DNA of 64,000 nt from Nitrospira sp. (GCA_029194665.1 JARFXO010000003.1:310001-374000), one strand, 5' to 3'. Numbered from the stretch's first letter, positions 49,668-58,747 are shown. The notes: a model not told the origin generated them from the letters alone. Translations and numbers: made by a program.

Positions 49668-51197
49668 ATGACGATGGCCGACGTTCACAACGGATCTCCC
49701 ACGACGTCCACACCACCCCGCCTGTCGAAATCAAAATTTCTCTCGGGATTGCAATGCCACAAGCGGCTCTATCTGGAAATTCATCACCCGGTCTTGGCAA
49801 CACCGCCGGATGCGTCGACGCAGGCGATCTTGGACATGGGAACCGAGATCGGGATTTTGGCGCAGCAGCGCTTTCGCGGTGGTGTGCTGGTCAAATCAGG
49901 ATTTCGTCAGCGGGAGGCGGCGATTGTGGAGACCGCCGCGTTGCTGCACGATCCGGACATTCCCGCCATCTTCGAGGGGGCATTCGAGCATGACGGAGTC
50001 GTTGTGCGCGTCGATATTTTGGAGCGCGTGCGGAATATTCAGGGGGGATCGTCATCCTGGCGGTTGATCGAGGTGAAGTCATCAACCAGGGTGAAAGATA
50101 TTCACCTTGATGATCTATCCATACAAAGCTACGTCGTCCAAGGGGCCGGGGTGAGGTTGGATGCGACCTGTCTAATGCATATCGACACGGGCTATCTCTA
50201 CCAAGGTGGTGAGGTTGATCTGCAGACGCTCTTCTCGATTGAAGATGTATCGGAAGCTGTGGCAGATCGTCGAGGGCAGGTATCGGAACGATTAGCTGCT
50301 ATGAAGGTGATGGTGCTGAATTCTGAACCACCGATGATAGAGCCCGATCAACATTGTCACGCCCCCTACGAATGTCCCTTTTGGGCCCATTGCACGAAGG
50401 ACAAACCACAGCGCTGGATCTATCATCTGCCTGGCAGGAAAGAGATTGTCAGTCAGCTTGTCCGACAGGGCATCAGGACGATCGACGAAATTCCGAGTGA
50501 TACAAGGCTGTCGGATGTACAAAGAAAGGTCAAAGACAACGTTGAGTGGATTTCGTCGGATTTGAGTCAGATTCTTCGTTCGGTCAGCTATCCCATCCAC
50601 CATCTCGATGCCGAAACCGTCATGTTGGCACTGCCGCGGTTTCCTTCGACCAGGCCCTATCAGTCTCTTCCGGTTCAGTGGTCCAATCACATTGAACTCG
50701 AATCCGGTGAGGTCATGCACCGGGAGTTTCTTCACCATGAAGCGTCGGAGCCGCGCAGGCGTTGGGCGGAGGCCTTGATTGAGTCCCTCGGCGAGAAAGG
50801 GAGCATCGTTGTCTATTCAGCCTATGAGGAGGCCATCATACGCCAACTCGCGGAGACTTTTCCCGAGTTCAAATCGGCGTTCAAAGCGATCGTGAAGCGC
50901 TTGTGGGATCTGCTCGCTGTCATCAAAAGTCACTATTATCATCCAGCCTTTCATGGATCCTATTCGATCAAATCTGTGTTGCCGGCGGTCGTGCCGTCGC
51001 TTGGGTATGGCGATCTCACGATTCAAGAGGGAGGGCAGGCGGCGGCCGAATACTACCGGATGGTCTTTCTCGAAAGCGATTGGGTGGAACGGGATTCCAT
51101 ACGGGAGGCGCTGTTACGCTATTGTGAGAGAGATACGCTGGCGATGGTGGAACTGCGGAAGGTGTTGCGAGAGAAGGCGGGAGAAGTTGGGTTGTGA
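49668..51197 (+). CDS. DUF2779 / RecB-like putative nuclease
   Basis: 509 residues. The N-terminus (LSKSKFLSGLQCHKRLYLEI) and SWRLIEVKSSTRVKDIHLDD (acidic-x-Lys core of PD-D/ExK nucleases) look RecB/Cas4-like. A Cys cluster (CHAPYECPFWAHC) together with the early Cys could hold an iron-sulfur cluster. The C-terminal DUF2779 part has HHLDAETVMLALPRFPSTRP, YQSLPVQWSNHIE, SIVVYSAYEEAIIRQLAE and YYHPAFHGSYSIKSVLPAVV, a DnaQ-like exonuclease pattern. Its role in DNA processing or defence is not established. Confidence 0.85.
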   Translation: MTMADVHNGSPTTSTPPRLSKSKFLSGLQCHKRLYLEIHHPVLATPPDASTQAILDMGTEIGILAQQRFRGGVLVKSGFRQREAAIVETAALLHDPDIPAIFEGAFEHDGVVVRVDILERVRNIQGGSSSWRLIEVKSSTRVKDIHLDDLSIQSYVVQGAGVRLDATCLMHIDTGYLYQGGEVDLQTLFSIEDVSEAVADRRGQVSERLAAMKVMVLNSEPPMIEPDQHCHAPYECPFWAHCTKDKPQRWIYHLPGRKEIVSQLVRQGIRTIDEIPSDTRLSDVQRKVKDNVEWISSDLSQILRSVSYPIHHLDAETVMLALPRFPSTRPYQSLPVQWSNHIELESGEVMHREFLHHEASEPRRRWAEALIESLGEKGSIVVYSAYEEAIIRQLAETFPEFKSAFKAIVKRLWDLLAVIKSHYYHPAFHGSYSIKSVLPAVVPSLGYGDLTIQEGGQAAAEYYRMVFLESDWVERDSIREALLRYCERDTLAMVELRKVLREKAGEVGL

Positions 51198-51199
51198 TC

Positions 51200-51224
51200 C
51201 GGCATCTTGCCTTGCAAGATGCCG
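51200..51224. terminator. Hairpin after the DUF2779 gene
   Basis: CGGCATCTTGC, loop CTT, and its exact complement: an 11-bp stem 2 nt after the stop codon. No T-run follows, so the type of termination is uncertain. Confidence 0.5.
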
Positions 51225-51360
51225 AGAGGGTTGGCATTCGAAGTCGCGTTCGCCGAGACGCTCACGCTCCTACTGAGGGGGCCAAGCTCCGAAACACTTG
51301 ATGTGTTTTATCCGGTCGCCAAGAGCCATCAAATGGCTCCCGGTACGAGCAAGCTCGGGG

Positions 51361-51450
<90 letters not shown>

Positions 51451-51757
51451 GGTATGGCAGATCGTCGGCTGGTTTGAGTATCGAGCAGGTGAGGAGAACA
51501 TGCTCGATGGGTGTGGAAGCTTACCTTGGCTGATAAGGTTTTGCAACGGCTCGTATTGAGTCATCTAAAATCTTACCGGGCGACGGATCGTTGCGTCATT
51601 TGCAAATCTTACCCTCCGACCCTGCACGGGGCAGAGCGGCAGGAGGGCGAGGTATCACTTCCCGGAGGACCACCGGCGGCATCTGAAGACCACAGCCAGC
51701 GTGCTCAGATCCAGGTCCGTCAGGGGCTCCCATCCGTGCCTTCTTCGCGCTGTCCCG

Positions 51758-52525
51758 TTACCTCAGATGGTACCCATACCGTTCGATGATCGCCTTGGCC
51801 TGGGGACCACTCATGAACTTTATGAGCGCTTTTGCCGCAGGGTTATCTTTCCCCTTGGTCAGCAAGATCGCATCCTGTTGTATTGGTTCGTATAGATTGC
51901 TGGGGACCTCCCAGCGACTTCCCTTTCCCTTGAATCTTGCCTCCATGACCTGGGATAAGGCCACAAAGCCCAGTTGGGCATTACCGGACTCGATAAATCC
52001 CATGGTCTGGCCGAGATTCTCCCCCACGATGATGACATTCCGGGGCTGCAACTTCTCCCAGATCCTCAACGCCTGCATGGCCTGCATCGCCGCGAGGCCG
52101 TACGGCGCGGTTTTGGGGTTCGCAATGGCCAGGCGTGAGAAGTTCTTAGAGGATAACGTCTCTTCTCCCTTCACCAGGTCGGCATTCGGGCTCCAGAGCA
52201 CGAGACGCCCGAGGGCGTAGGTGAAACGGGAATCCTTGACTCCAAACCCTCCTTCCTCCAAGAGCTTGGGACGCACATTATCGGCGGAGAAGAACACGTC
52301 GAACGGCGCGCCGTTCTTAATTTGAGTATGGAGACTTCCAGAGGAACCAGCAGCCACCTGAACGTGATGCCCCGTCGATTGTTCAAACTCCATCGCCACC
52401 TCGTGGAACGGTGGAACAAAATTCGCCGCCACCGCCACCAGCACCTGCTCGGCGAAAGCCGGTGTTACGGCCGTACTCTCCAGAACAAACAAACACCATG
52501 CGAGAAGTCTCTGCTTCACGGTCAT
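51758..52525 (-). CDS. modA: Molybdate-binding protein ModA, copy 1
   Basis: 255 residues with a signal peptide ending in PAFA. Motifs: VAVAANFVPPFHEVAMEFEQ, AAGSSGSLHTQIKNGAPFDV, FFSADNVRPK (ligand-binding Ser and backbone loops), ENLGQTMGFIESGNAQLGFV ALSQ and KALIKFMSGPQAKAIIERYG. It captures molybdate or tungstate for the ModBC importer. It is close in sequence to copy 2 (58816-59568) and, like it, lies just downstream of a porin gene, but has no modB or modC beside it. Confidence 0.93.
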   Translation of the reverse strand: MTVKQRLLAWCLFVLESTAVTPAFAEQVLVAVAANFVPPFHEVAMEFEQSTGHHVQVAAGSSGSLHTQIKNGAPFDVFFSADNVRPKLLEEGGFGVKDSRFTYALGRLVLWSPNADLVKGEETLSSKNFSRLAIANPKTAPYGLAAMQAMQALRIWEKLQPRNVIIVGENLGQTMGFIESGNAQLGFVALSQVMEARFKGKGSRWEVPSNLYEPIQQDAILLTKGKDNPAAKALIKFMSGPQAKAIIERYGYHLR

Positions 52526-52531
52526 TCCTTT

Positions 52532-52670
52532 CTAGCAGGCTGCGGAAAAACTCGATGTGCGTGCTTCGACAGGTCTCAGCACGAACGGAAAACCTCAGCA
52601 TATTCAATGACTGCTCCGTTCGTCCTGAGGCTCTCGAAGGATGAATGGAGGGTCTCTGCGCAGCTGCTAG
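52532..52670. repeat. Palindromic MITE/REP-like element, intact copy
   Basis: About 138 bp with near-matching ends: CTAGCAGGCTGCGGAAAAAC on the left and GTCTCTGCGCAGCTGCTAG on the right. The inner arms (CTTCGACAGG...CAGCACGAACGG and CCGTTCGTCCTGAGG...TCGAAGG) are also inverted. The same sequence, split by an IS110 element, occurs at 62613-62654 plus 63861-63971. It occupies the space between modA copy 1 and porin copy 1, starting at the porin's stop codon. Confidence 0.75.
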
Positions 52671-54214
52671 ATTCTGACCCGCACTGCAGCGAAAAAATAA
52701 TCACTGTCTTTGTTCCCTCCGGTCGGCATTTGGGCAATGATGATGGGGCTGTCGAAATAAGACCCCTTGAACCAATGCGCGTATCCAAAGTCGAAATCCA
52801 GGTTCGGGTTGAGTGCCCATTGCGCGCGAAGCTCCACGTCCTGTCCTAACGAGGTGCCGGATTGCCCAGTGGGGTCTCGTAAGCCGGACTGGCCGAAGAA
52901 ATCTTTGCTCTGTGCCAGGAACCAGACGCGGTGTTTGATTTCCAGGAGTAGGTTTGGTGTGGGCGTGACGATTACTCGCCACCCCGGTGTTTGAAGGTTG
53001 GTTCTATAAAATGGACCCCAGATTCCGGTGCGGGTAAATTCAAAGTTCCGTGACCCGAACAGCGTATCGAACGATCCGTTCTGACCGTCGCCTGGCTCTC
53101 GATCTCCGCTGGCATAGTCATAGTGAAACACCAATCTCGGCGTCCAGGGGAGGTCGAATGTGTATCCGAGATCGAGGTGGTTCAAATAGGCAAAATGATC
53201 GGTCGCTCCCGTTGTTCCGATCTGCCAGGCGGTTTCAATTTCGTAATGCGGCTCTCCGGGCTTGGGATCCTTATACAGGCGCCCTCCGAACGTCGAATAG
53301 GTGCGATGGTTGGCCACATTCGCTACGCGCCTATCGTTCAGTCCCAAGTAGTAGGCGTCCATCTGGAACCAGGGGAAATGGTGATCTTGGAAATAAGTTC
53401 CCCAAAAGAGCGACTTGCTGTTTTGGTGGTCGAGCTGTTCAGTGTTTCGGATGACCGGCTCCACGACAAATGCCCTGAGTCGCCAGAGCTGCTCCTGACC
53501 GATTTGCCAATGAAAGCCATCAAACGAGTTGGTGGTATTCCGAAAATTGTTCCGCCCGATCAGTCGGCGCCGGCCGAAATCGCTGGTCCAACGCCCAAAG
53601 TGGAAATCGGTCCGTAAACCGGTCCCCAAGACATTATCCAATTTCAATGCGCCGAACAACTGGAGGGCGTCGAATTCATTGACCGTGGTGTTATTCTGGA
53701 AAGATCCGGCGGCTCCACTAAGAAGAAACGAACGGGAATCCTGCCCCTCAAAAAGAAATCGCACCGGCCCGTTCCCGCCCAATCCTAAACGAACTCGCGA
53801 TCGCAGAGGAATTTGTGTATCCGGCGCTCCATTCCCGGGGACTTGGACGACTCGCCAGGGGTGATCGTACGACTCAACTCGCGTCCGTTGCTCAAGCCCC
53901 AGATCGAGCCAGTCAGGAAGGTGCAACCCGGTTTTGAGGTATCGTCTCCAATCAACTTCCCGACGCACATTGAGAATAGCGTCGGCCGGCTCGATCCAAT
54001 TGTTCCCGGTTTGTGAAGAAACCGTAAAATATTTCTCAGTTGTGATCCATCCGGTATCGCGCATGAACTTCAACACGGGATCTTCCGTGTTTTTAAATAC
54101 CCAGGTCCCGTCTTTCTTGTGTATCACGTCGCCATGTTCGACGGCCGTTGCCCTTTCCGGTCCTATGAGAAGAAGCGCGGTCAGCAAGACACACCAAAAA
54201 ATCCTCCTCGTCAT
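52667..54214 (-). CDS. Alginate-export-type outer membrane porin, copy 1
   Basis: 515 residues with an N-terminal signal (IFWCVLLTALLLIGPERATA). The mature protein has many alternating beta strands with aromatic girdles (LRSRVRLGLGGNGPVRFLFE, LFGALKLDNVLGTGLRTDFH, PWFQMDAYYLGLNDRRVANV, WTPRLVFHYDYASGDREPGD) and ends VRVRI. This is the alginate_exp (AlgE-like) family, here probably a specific porin for an anion. It is highly similar along its full length to 59589-61136. A modA gene follows each copy, which suggests a molybdate-related role. Confidence 0.88.
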   Translation of the reverse strand: MTRRIFWCVLLTALLLIGPERATAVEHGDVIHKKDGTWVFKNTEDPVLKFMRDTGWITTEKYFTVSSQTGNNWIEPADAILNVRREVDWRRYLKTGLHLPDWLDLGLEQRTRVESYDHPWRVVQVPGNGAPDTQIPLRSRVRLGLGGNGPVRFLFEGQDSRSFLLSGAAGSFQNNTTVNEFDALQLFGALKLDNVLGTGLRTDFHFGRWTSDFGRRRLIGRNNFRNTTNSFDGFHWQIGQEQLWRLRAFVVEPVIRNTEQLDHQNSKSLFWGTYFQDHHFPWFQMDAYYLGLNDRRVANVANHRTYSTFGGRLYKDPKPGEPHYEIETAWQIGTTGATDHFAYLNHLDLGYTFDLPWTPRLVFHYDYASGDREPGDGQNGSFDTLFGSRNFEFTRTGIWGPFYRTNLQTPGWRVIVTPTPNLLLEIKHRVWFLAQSKDFFGQSGLRDPTGQSGTSLGQDVELRAQWALNPNLDFDFGYAHWFKGSYFDSPIIIAQMPTGGNKDSDYFFAAVRVRI

Positions 54215-54633
54215 GGATGTTCCTCTTGTTCTGATTCAAGGAGAGCGGGGCAGCTCCAAGTTTTGATTGCAACGTGTGAATTATGGCGGACGCGAGCACA
54301 GACTTCCAGGACATAGCAAAGTTGAGGTGTTTGCGGGGGCACATGTTCAGGCGATGGGTGAGGCAGTCAACCCCCGTTAAGCGGAAGTCCGACAGGTCGG
54401 TGCCCTTCGGCAAAGACTGACAGAGTAGGGTTGGGTGCGTGATGGGGTAAGGTGAAACCGCCTAGATGAACGGAAGTGAAATGTGGTGTATCGGCGAGGA
54501 ATGAGACGCGCAGCGCCGGTTTGAAGGCAGCCCGCACCTCGCGATCGATGGTCAGCTCACTCGGCGCGGACTGTGTGATGAGAGTGGTGAAAAACCTATA
54601 GCAGGTAGCTCCCGCCAACCGGTAAGAGCCGCA
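54215..54633. other. Intergenic stretch between Mop protein and porin copy 1
   Basis: An 83-codon minus-strand frame (54367-54618, TLITQSAPSELTIDREVRAA, FKPALRVSFLADTPHFTSVH) has no recognisable family or ribosome binding site; I do not call it a gene. The promoter of porin copy 1 should lie at the left of this stretch. Confidence 0.4.
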
Positions 54634-54837
54634 TTACTTTCCGACCATCACCTCGGTGGCCTTGATGGCGACCGTCACTGAGTCGTTGAGTTTCAATCCC
54701 ATACTCTTCACCGAGCCTTCGGTGATGGCGGCGACAAATTCGAGTGTGCCGACCTTGACCGTCACCTCGGCCATCGCCTGGCCTTCGGTGATTTTTGTGA
54801 TGGTGCCTTGAAATTGATTGCGTGCGCTGAGCTTCAT
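54634..54837 (-). CDS. Molybdenum-pterin-binding (Mop/TOBE) protein
   Basis: 67 residues: MKLSARNQFQGTITKITEGQ, AMAEVTVKVGTLEFVAAITE, GSVKSMGLKLNDSVTVAIKA, TEVMVGK. A single mono-Mop (TOBE) domain, the molbindin type that oligomerises and stores molybdate in the cytoplasm. The AGGAGGA just upstream is a good ribosome binding site. Same strand as, and near, the HTH-TOBE gene. Confidence 0.93.
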   Translation of the reverse strand: MKLSARNQFQGTITKITEGQAMAEVTVKVGTLEFVAAITEGSVKSMGLKLNDSVTVAIKATEVMVGK

Positions 54838-55011
54838 TGTCTGTCCTCCTTATGTAAGCTAAGAATCCCCTGACTCCTGATCGTAGCGTAGCACCGTTCG
54901 ATGAGAAAAGGACATACGTTCGGTAAGAATTTTGCGCTAGTCTGATGGGATCAAGCTGCTTCGTTAGCAGGCTGAGAATCGTTCGTCACGAGGTTGATTG
55001 AATTGAGCAAG

Positions 55012-55404
55012 TTAGTCTTTCGCAATCATGACCTCGGTCGCTTTAACCAGGGCAATCGCGGTATCGCCGATGCGGAGCCCGAGTGCATCCAGCGCATCAC
55101 GGGTGATCACGGCGGTAATCTTGTGGAAGCCGATGTCGACGTCGATCTGCGCCATGATCGCGTCCCGCTTGATCGCCGTCACTCGGCCGACCAGCTTATT
55201 GCGCCCACTGACATCATCGGCGCCTGTGTTCTTTTTGCCGAGCCACCCGTCGAGCAACGATTTTGTAAACCGGTATCGCCCCCCGATCTTCGATGCCTCG
55301 ATTTTACCCTCCCAAATATATCGATAGAAGGTCGGCAATGTCAGCCTGAGATATCGTGCCGCTTCCTTGGCCGTCAGCACATCGCCCGTCATCCGTTTCG
55401 CCAT
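55012..55404 (-). CDS. HTH-TOBE molybdate-responsive regulator
   Basis: About 130 residues from MAKRMTGDVLTAKEAARYLR. Residues 5-60 are an excisionase/MerR-like winged helix (LTAKEAARYLRLTLPTFYRY, IWEGKIEASKIGGRYRFTKS LLDGWL). Residues 70-130 are a TOBE/Mop domain (NKLVGRVTAIKRDAIMAQID, VDIGFHKITAVITRDALDAL). This combination suits a molybdate sensor that binds DNA, functionally like ModE but with a different HTH. It lies downstream of the terminator that ends the modB-modC unit. Confidence 0.87.
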   Translation of the reverse strand: MAKRMTGDVLTAKEAARYLRLTLPTFYRYIWEGKIEASKIGGRYRFTKSLLDGWLGKKNTGADDVSGRNKLVGRVTAIKRDAIMAQIDVDIGFHKITAVITRDALDALGLRIGDTAIALVKATEVMIAKD

Positions 55405-55483
55405 CGATGGCTCCAATCGTCGAAGTGACCAATCTGGAGGGCCTGTTACCAGATCGCTCTCAGCGGGTCTGACCGGTGATCAG

Positions 55484-55527
55484 GAATAAAAGGAGGAGAG
55501 CCGCGACCGAGTGGACCGGCTCTCCTC
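55484..55527 (-). terminator. Rho-independent terminator of the mod unit
   Basis: GAGGAGAGCCG (55493-55503) and CGGCTCTCCTC (55517-55527) form an 11-bp stem with a 13-nt loop. Read on the minus strand it is followed by CTTTTATT, so it terminates transcription coming from the sulfite-oxidase-like lipoprotein gene. Confidence 0.7.
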
Positions 55528-55638
55528 TCATCCGAAGGTGCTGAAACTCGATCACAACCCCTCGGATGCAAAGGCCGCGCAGTGGGGGGCCTACCCGGTT
55601 GCGGGGCCTTTCTGATGTCGATCCCGGTTGTATGTTTC

Positions 55639-55665
55639 CACCGTCAGCGCCGAGCGCTGACGGTG
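55639..55665. other. Perfect 12-bp hairpin
   Basis: CACCGTCAGCGC, loop CGA, GCGCTGACGGTG. It lies between the lipoprotein stop codon and the terminator at 55484-55527. It could be an extra transcript-end structure or a binding site. Confidence 0.5.
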
Positions 55666-55707
55666 CCTCACCACCTGTGTCAACGTTCATAGCAGCACAT
55701 GCGGTTC

Positions 55708-56373
55708 CTAATCGGAATTGGACGCCTTTGGTAAGGGTGGATCGATGACCTGAATCCGAATGAGATTCGAGACATTGCGCGCTCCGGATTTATCACCTGG
55801 ATTGATGATCCGTGCAAATCCTTCTGACTGTAACAGCACACCGTCCTTTGCATAGGCGACAATGATTTGGTGCTGTCCTCCGATTGCCGGAACCAACTCT
55901 CCCATGGAGAAAGCCTGCTGGTAACAATCACTGCCCGTGACGAGGATGAACTTGCGGTTCTGATCGTTTTTTACCTCCGGGTTCAACCCGATCTGGGCCT
56001 GCTGGAGCAAGTCATAGAGCAAGACGCCTGTCCATTGGCCGGTTTCAAATCCGGTCGGGCTCGCTCCTGAGCGATAAAAAGCCCAGACGTTGGTCTGAGT
56101 CGGTTGTCCACGAAGCGTATCGAGGGTGAAGGTCTTCGGATTTGTAACTTTCCCGCCCAGACGAAAGTGAGTTGACGGACCACCGGGGCAGTTGAGGTAA
56201 TGTTTGCGTGCTTCCTCCGGTGACAGGTTGGCCGGCGCCGGTTGCTTATTGTCGGCCGCCTCCAGACCCTCCATGTCCTGTGCTCGGAGCGAGTCCGTCA
56301 GCATCACGCTCGAACAGCCCAAGAAACCGACAAGCGCAACGAAAACAAGTCGCCATGATGAAGGCATAGACAC
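55708..56373 (-). CDS. Sulfite-oxidase-like molybdopterin-domain lipoprotein
   Basis: 221 residues. The signal sequence ends in lipobox GFLGC (SWRLVFVALVGFLGCSS). The mature part (VTNPKTFTLDTLRGQPTQTN, GQWTGVLLYDLLQQAQIGLN, FILVTGSDCYQQAFSMGELV, GFARIINPGDKSGARNVSNL IRIQV) follows the sulfite oxidase/YedY molybdopterin fold. The Moco-ligating Cys normally before the W-x-G-V-L-L strand is absent; a different Cys sits in GSDCYQ. It may bind a cofactor or ligand without redox activity. It starts 7 nt after the TOBE-like gene in the mod unit. Confidence 0.8.
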   Translation of the reverse strand: MSMPSSWRLVFVALVGFLGCSSVMLTDSLRAQDMEGLEAADNKQPAPANLSPEEARKHYLNCPGGPSTHFRLGGKVTNPKTFTLDTLRGQPTQTNVWAFYRSGASPTGFETGQWTGVLLYDLLQQAQIGLNPEVKNDQNRKFILVTGSDCYQQAFSMGELVPAIGGQHQIIVAYAKDGVLLQSEGFARIINPGDKSGARNVSNLIRIQVIDPPLPKASNSD

Positions 56374-56380
56374 TCCTTTC

Positions 56381-56971
56381 TTATTGGTGGTTTGTGAAAA
56401 AAGATTGCTCCATGCAATCTTCTCTTATTGATAGACAAGCCCAGGTTGGAACAGAGCCTTTGGGCTCCGGCACAACCTCTCCCCGGCTGGGAATCAGTTC
56501 AACCGCCTGAGCATCGACGACAATACTGACCGGATCCCATGTTCGTGGTGAACGACTGGCTCCGACGATAGGCACGGTGCATTTGAGAGACCAACTTTCG
56601 CCATGAACTTTTGCCGTGACGACCTGCCCGAGTAAGGATGGTTCGATCAGCACGATACGACCGCACCAGCGGTTCAGATGTTGGGTGCTGCGACGGAACA
56701 GCCCGGCTTCCAGGCGAACGGCCTCGCCGGGAATCATGGCGATGACCTGCTGTCCGGGGAAAAAGCAACGGTCATCGTCGGCCGGCAGTTTCACGCGGAG
56801 ATCGACTCGCATCCCTACACGAATTCGCACGCAGTTTCGGGTCAGACCGACATGCTGAGAGTGAACCAGTCCTTCTACCTGTTCGACGGCCCAACGGTCC
56901 GACTGAGGACTTTGCCCGAATGTCGGACTATTCCCCCAGAGGTGTTTCGGAACGAAATAAGGATGTGCCAT
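56381..56971 (-). CDS. TOBE-like protein of the mod unit
   Basis: 196 residues. The middle and C-terminal parts (FFPGQQVIAMIPGEAVRLEA, RWCGRIVLIEPSLLGQVVTA, KVHGESWSLKCTVPIVGASR, WDPVSIVVDAQAVELIPSRG) resemble tandem TOBE-like beta barrels such as those at the end of ABC-transporter ATPases. The N-terminal 55 residues look unmatched. It starts 13 nt after modC and is followed closely by the lipoprotein gene. Assignment is by pattern and context, so moderate. Confidence 0.6.
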   Translation of the reverse strand: MAHPYFVPKHLWGNSPTFGQSPQSDRWAVEQVEGLVHSQHVGLTRNCVRIRVGMRVDLRVKLPADDDRCFFPGQQVIAMIPGEAVRLEAGLFRRSTQHLNRWCGRIVLIEPSLLGQVVTAKVHGESWSLKCTVPIVGASRSPRTWDPVSIVVDAQAVELIPSRGEVVPEPKGSVPTWACLSIREDCMEQSFFTNHQ

Positions 56972-56984
56972 CGGGAGCCTCCAT

Positions 56985-58076
56985 CTACTCCACCAATTCT
57001 TCGTTTAACGCCACGGCTTTGATATGGGCGAAGACCCGCTGACCCGGTTTCAGACCAAGGTTGACGAGGGATTTCCGAGTGATGCTGGCGACAAGCGGCG
57101 CTCCGATATCCAACAGCACGTCTACCGATGAGTGATCCGTTTCCCGGATTTCCAGAATCGTTGCGTCAAGAATGTTCAAGACACTGGTTGGGCAAGGAGT
57201 CTGCCCTATCACGAGGCTGACATCGCTCGAACCAATATGGACGCGCACCGCCTCGCCTATTGAGGCCGCCTGCAACGAGGTAAACAGGAATTGCCCCTTG
57301 AATTCCAATCGCGTGAGGCCATACTCCGGCTCGTGATTCGCGACCCGAGCGTCCAACACCGCGCCGACCCGGAGTGATCCAAAACCGCGACGAAGTTGCG
57401 AGGAGGTCAAGATCTCATTGAGCGGGCCGATGCCGACGATCGTTCCCTCTTTCAACAGCACGACACGATCGGCCAGTTGAAGGATTTCATTGACCGCGTG
57501 ACTGACGTACATCACCGGAATCCGGAGTTCCTCATGAAGTCGACGGATGAACGGAAGGAGTTCTTGCTTGCGTTGGATATCGAGCGAGGCGAGCGGTTCA
57601 TCCAACAGGAGCAGCTGCGGACTGGTCAACAGCGCCCGGCCGATCGCCACCCTCTGTTGCTCGCCGCCGGACAACTTATGAATGCGGCGTTCAAGCAGAT
57701 GGCCGATTCCCAGAATATCCACCACCTGGTCGATGGCGATGCGGCGTTGCGCTAGAGGAATCCGCTTGTACCCATACAGAAGATTCGAACGTACGTTGTA
57801 GTGGGGGAACAAGCGGGGCTCCTGAAACACATATCCGATCGGCCGTCTATAGAGCGGCAGGCACAGACCGATCTTCTCGTCCTGCCAGACATCGTTGCCG
57901 AACTGCATGAACCCGTCGGATGACCGCTCCAGTCCAGCCAAGCATCGCAACAGCGTTGTCTTTCCACACCCTGAATGGCCGAAGAGCATGGTAATTCCTG
58001 AGGCCGGCACGTCCAAATCGATGCTCAGGTGAAAGGTCGGATAGCGTACATGAAAGTGTGCAACCAGTCGGCTCAT
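56985..58076 (-). CDS. modC: Molybdate ABC transporter ATP-binding protein ModC
   Basis: 363 residues. Walker A FGHSGCGKTTLLRCLAGLER, Q-loop YVFQEPRLFPHYNVRSNLLY, signature LSGGEQQRVAIGRALL, Walker B LLLLDEPLASLDIQRK and the H-loop VMYVSHAVNEILQLADRVVL are all present. A C-terminal TOBE/Mop domain (VHIGSSDVSLVIGQ, LGLKPGQRVFAHIKAVALNE) senses intracellular molybdate. The start overlaps the modB stop by 4 nt (ATGA). Confidence 0.97.
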   Translation of the reverse strand: MSRLVAHFHVRYPTFHLSIDLDVPASGITMLFGHSGCGKTTLLRCLAGLERSSDGFMQFGNDVWQDEKIGLCLPLYRRPIGYVFQEPRLFPHYNVRSNLLYGYKRIPLAQRRIAIDQVVDILGIGHLLERRIHKLSGGEQQRVAIGRALLTSPQLLLLDEPLASLDIQRKQELLPFIRRLHEELRIPVMYVSHAVNEILQLADRVVLLKEGTIVGIGPLNEILTSSQLRRGFGSLRVGAVLDARVANHEPEYGLTRLEFKGQFLFTSLQAASIGEAVRVHIGSSDVSLVIGQTPCPTSVLNILDATILEIRETDHSSVDVLLDIGAPLVASITRKSLVNLGLKPGQRVFAHIKAVALNEELVE

Positions 58077-58747
58077 GACGCATGGATGGGAAATCGTCGG
58101 TTGGCGACATAGACCGCCAACAGCACCAGAAACGAAAAGATCAGCATGAAAGCAGAGACGGCATGAGCCTGAGCGTATTCCATCGTTTCTACATGTTCGA
58201 AGATGATCGTCGAGAGGACACGCGTTTGCCCAGGGATCGACCCTCCAACCATCAGCACCACCCCGAACTCTCCGATCGTATGGGCAAACCCGAGCACAAT
58301 CGCGGTGATATAGCCGCGCAGCGCGATCGGGGAGATCACGGTCAGAAAGGCGTCGAGCTTGGAGGCGCGAAGCGACCAGGCTGCTTCCAAGGGAGCCTTG
58401 CCGGTTGCTTCAAAGGCGCCTTGCAGCGGCTGGATCACGAACGGCATTGAATAAAAGACCGAGGCGATGACCAGGCCGGTGAAGGTAAAGGCGAGCGAGA
58501 GATGGGCGATACGGCTGAACGGCCCGTATGGGCCCAGCGCGACGAGGATGTAAAATCCCAAGACGGTAGGTGGAAGCACGATGGGGAGCGCGACCGCCGC
58601 TTCCACGAAGGGTCTGAACCGGGAACGAGTATGAGCCAGCCACCAGGCGAGCGGCGTACCCACAATCAGCAAAACGAGCACGGTCATCGTCGCCAGCCGC
58701 AGGCTGATCCACAGCGCGCTCAGGTCCACATCTGTCAGAGTCATCAT
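58073..58747 (-). CDS. modB: Molybdate ABC transporter permease ModB
   Basis: 224 residues with about five helices (LATMTVLVLLIVGTPLAWWL, AAVALPIVLPPTVLGFYILV, FTFTGLVIASVFYSMPFVIQ, ITAIVLGFAHTIGEFGVVLM, SAFMLIFSFLVLLAVYVA). The coupling EAA loop appears as AAWSLRASKLDAFLTVISPI. It forms the ModBC channel. It lies 68 nt downstream of modA copy 2. Confidence 0.96.
   Translation of the reverse strand: MMTLTDVDLSALWISLRLATMTVLVLLIVGTPLAWWLAHTRSRFRPFVEAAVALPIVLPPTVLGFYILVALGPYGPFSRIAHLSLAFTFTGLVIASVFYSMPFVIQPLQGAFEATGKAPLEAAWSLRASKLDAFLTVISPIALRGYITAIVLGFAHTIGEFGVVLMVGGSIPGQTRVLSTIIFEHVETMEYAQAHAVSAFMLIFSFLVLLAVYVANRRFPIHAS

Noticed and set aside
54367..54618. 83-codon minus-strand frame between Mop and porin copy 1
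   Set aside because: No ribosome binding site, hydrophobic or domain pattern that would support translation.
54963..54985. GTTAGCAGGCTGAGAATCG as a third copy of the palindromic element
   Set aside because: Only about 10 bases match the left end and no right end follows; too little to call.
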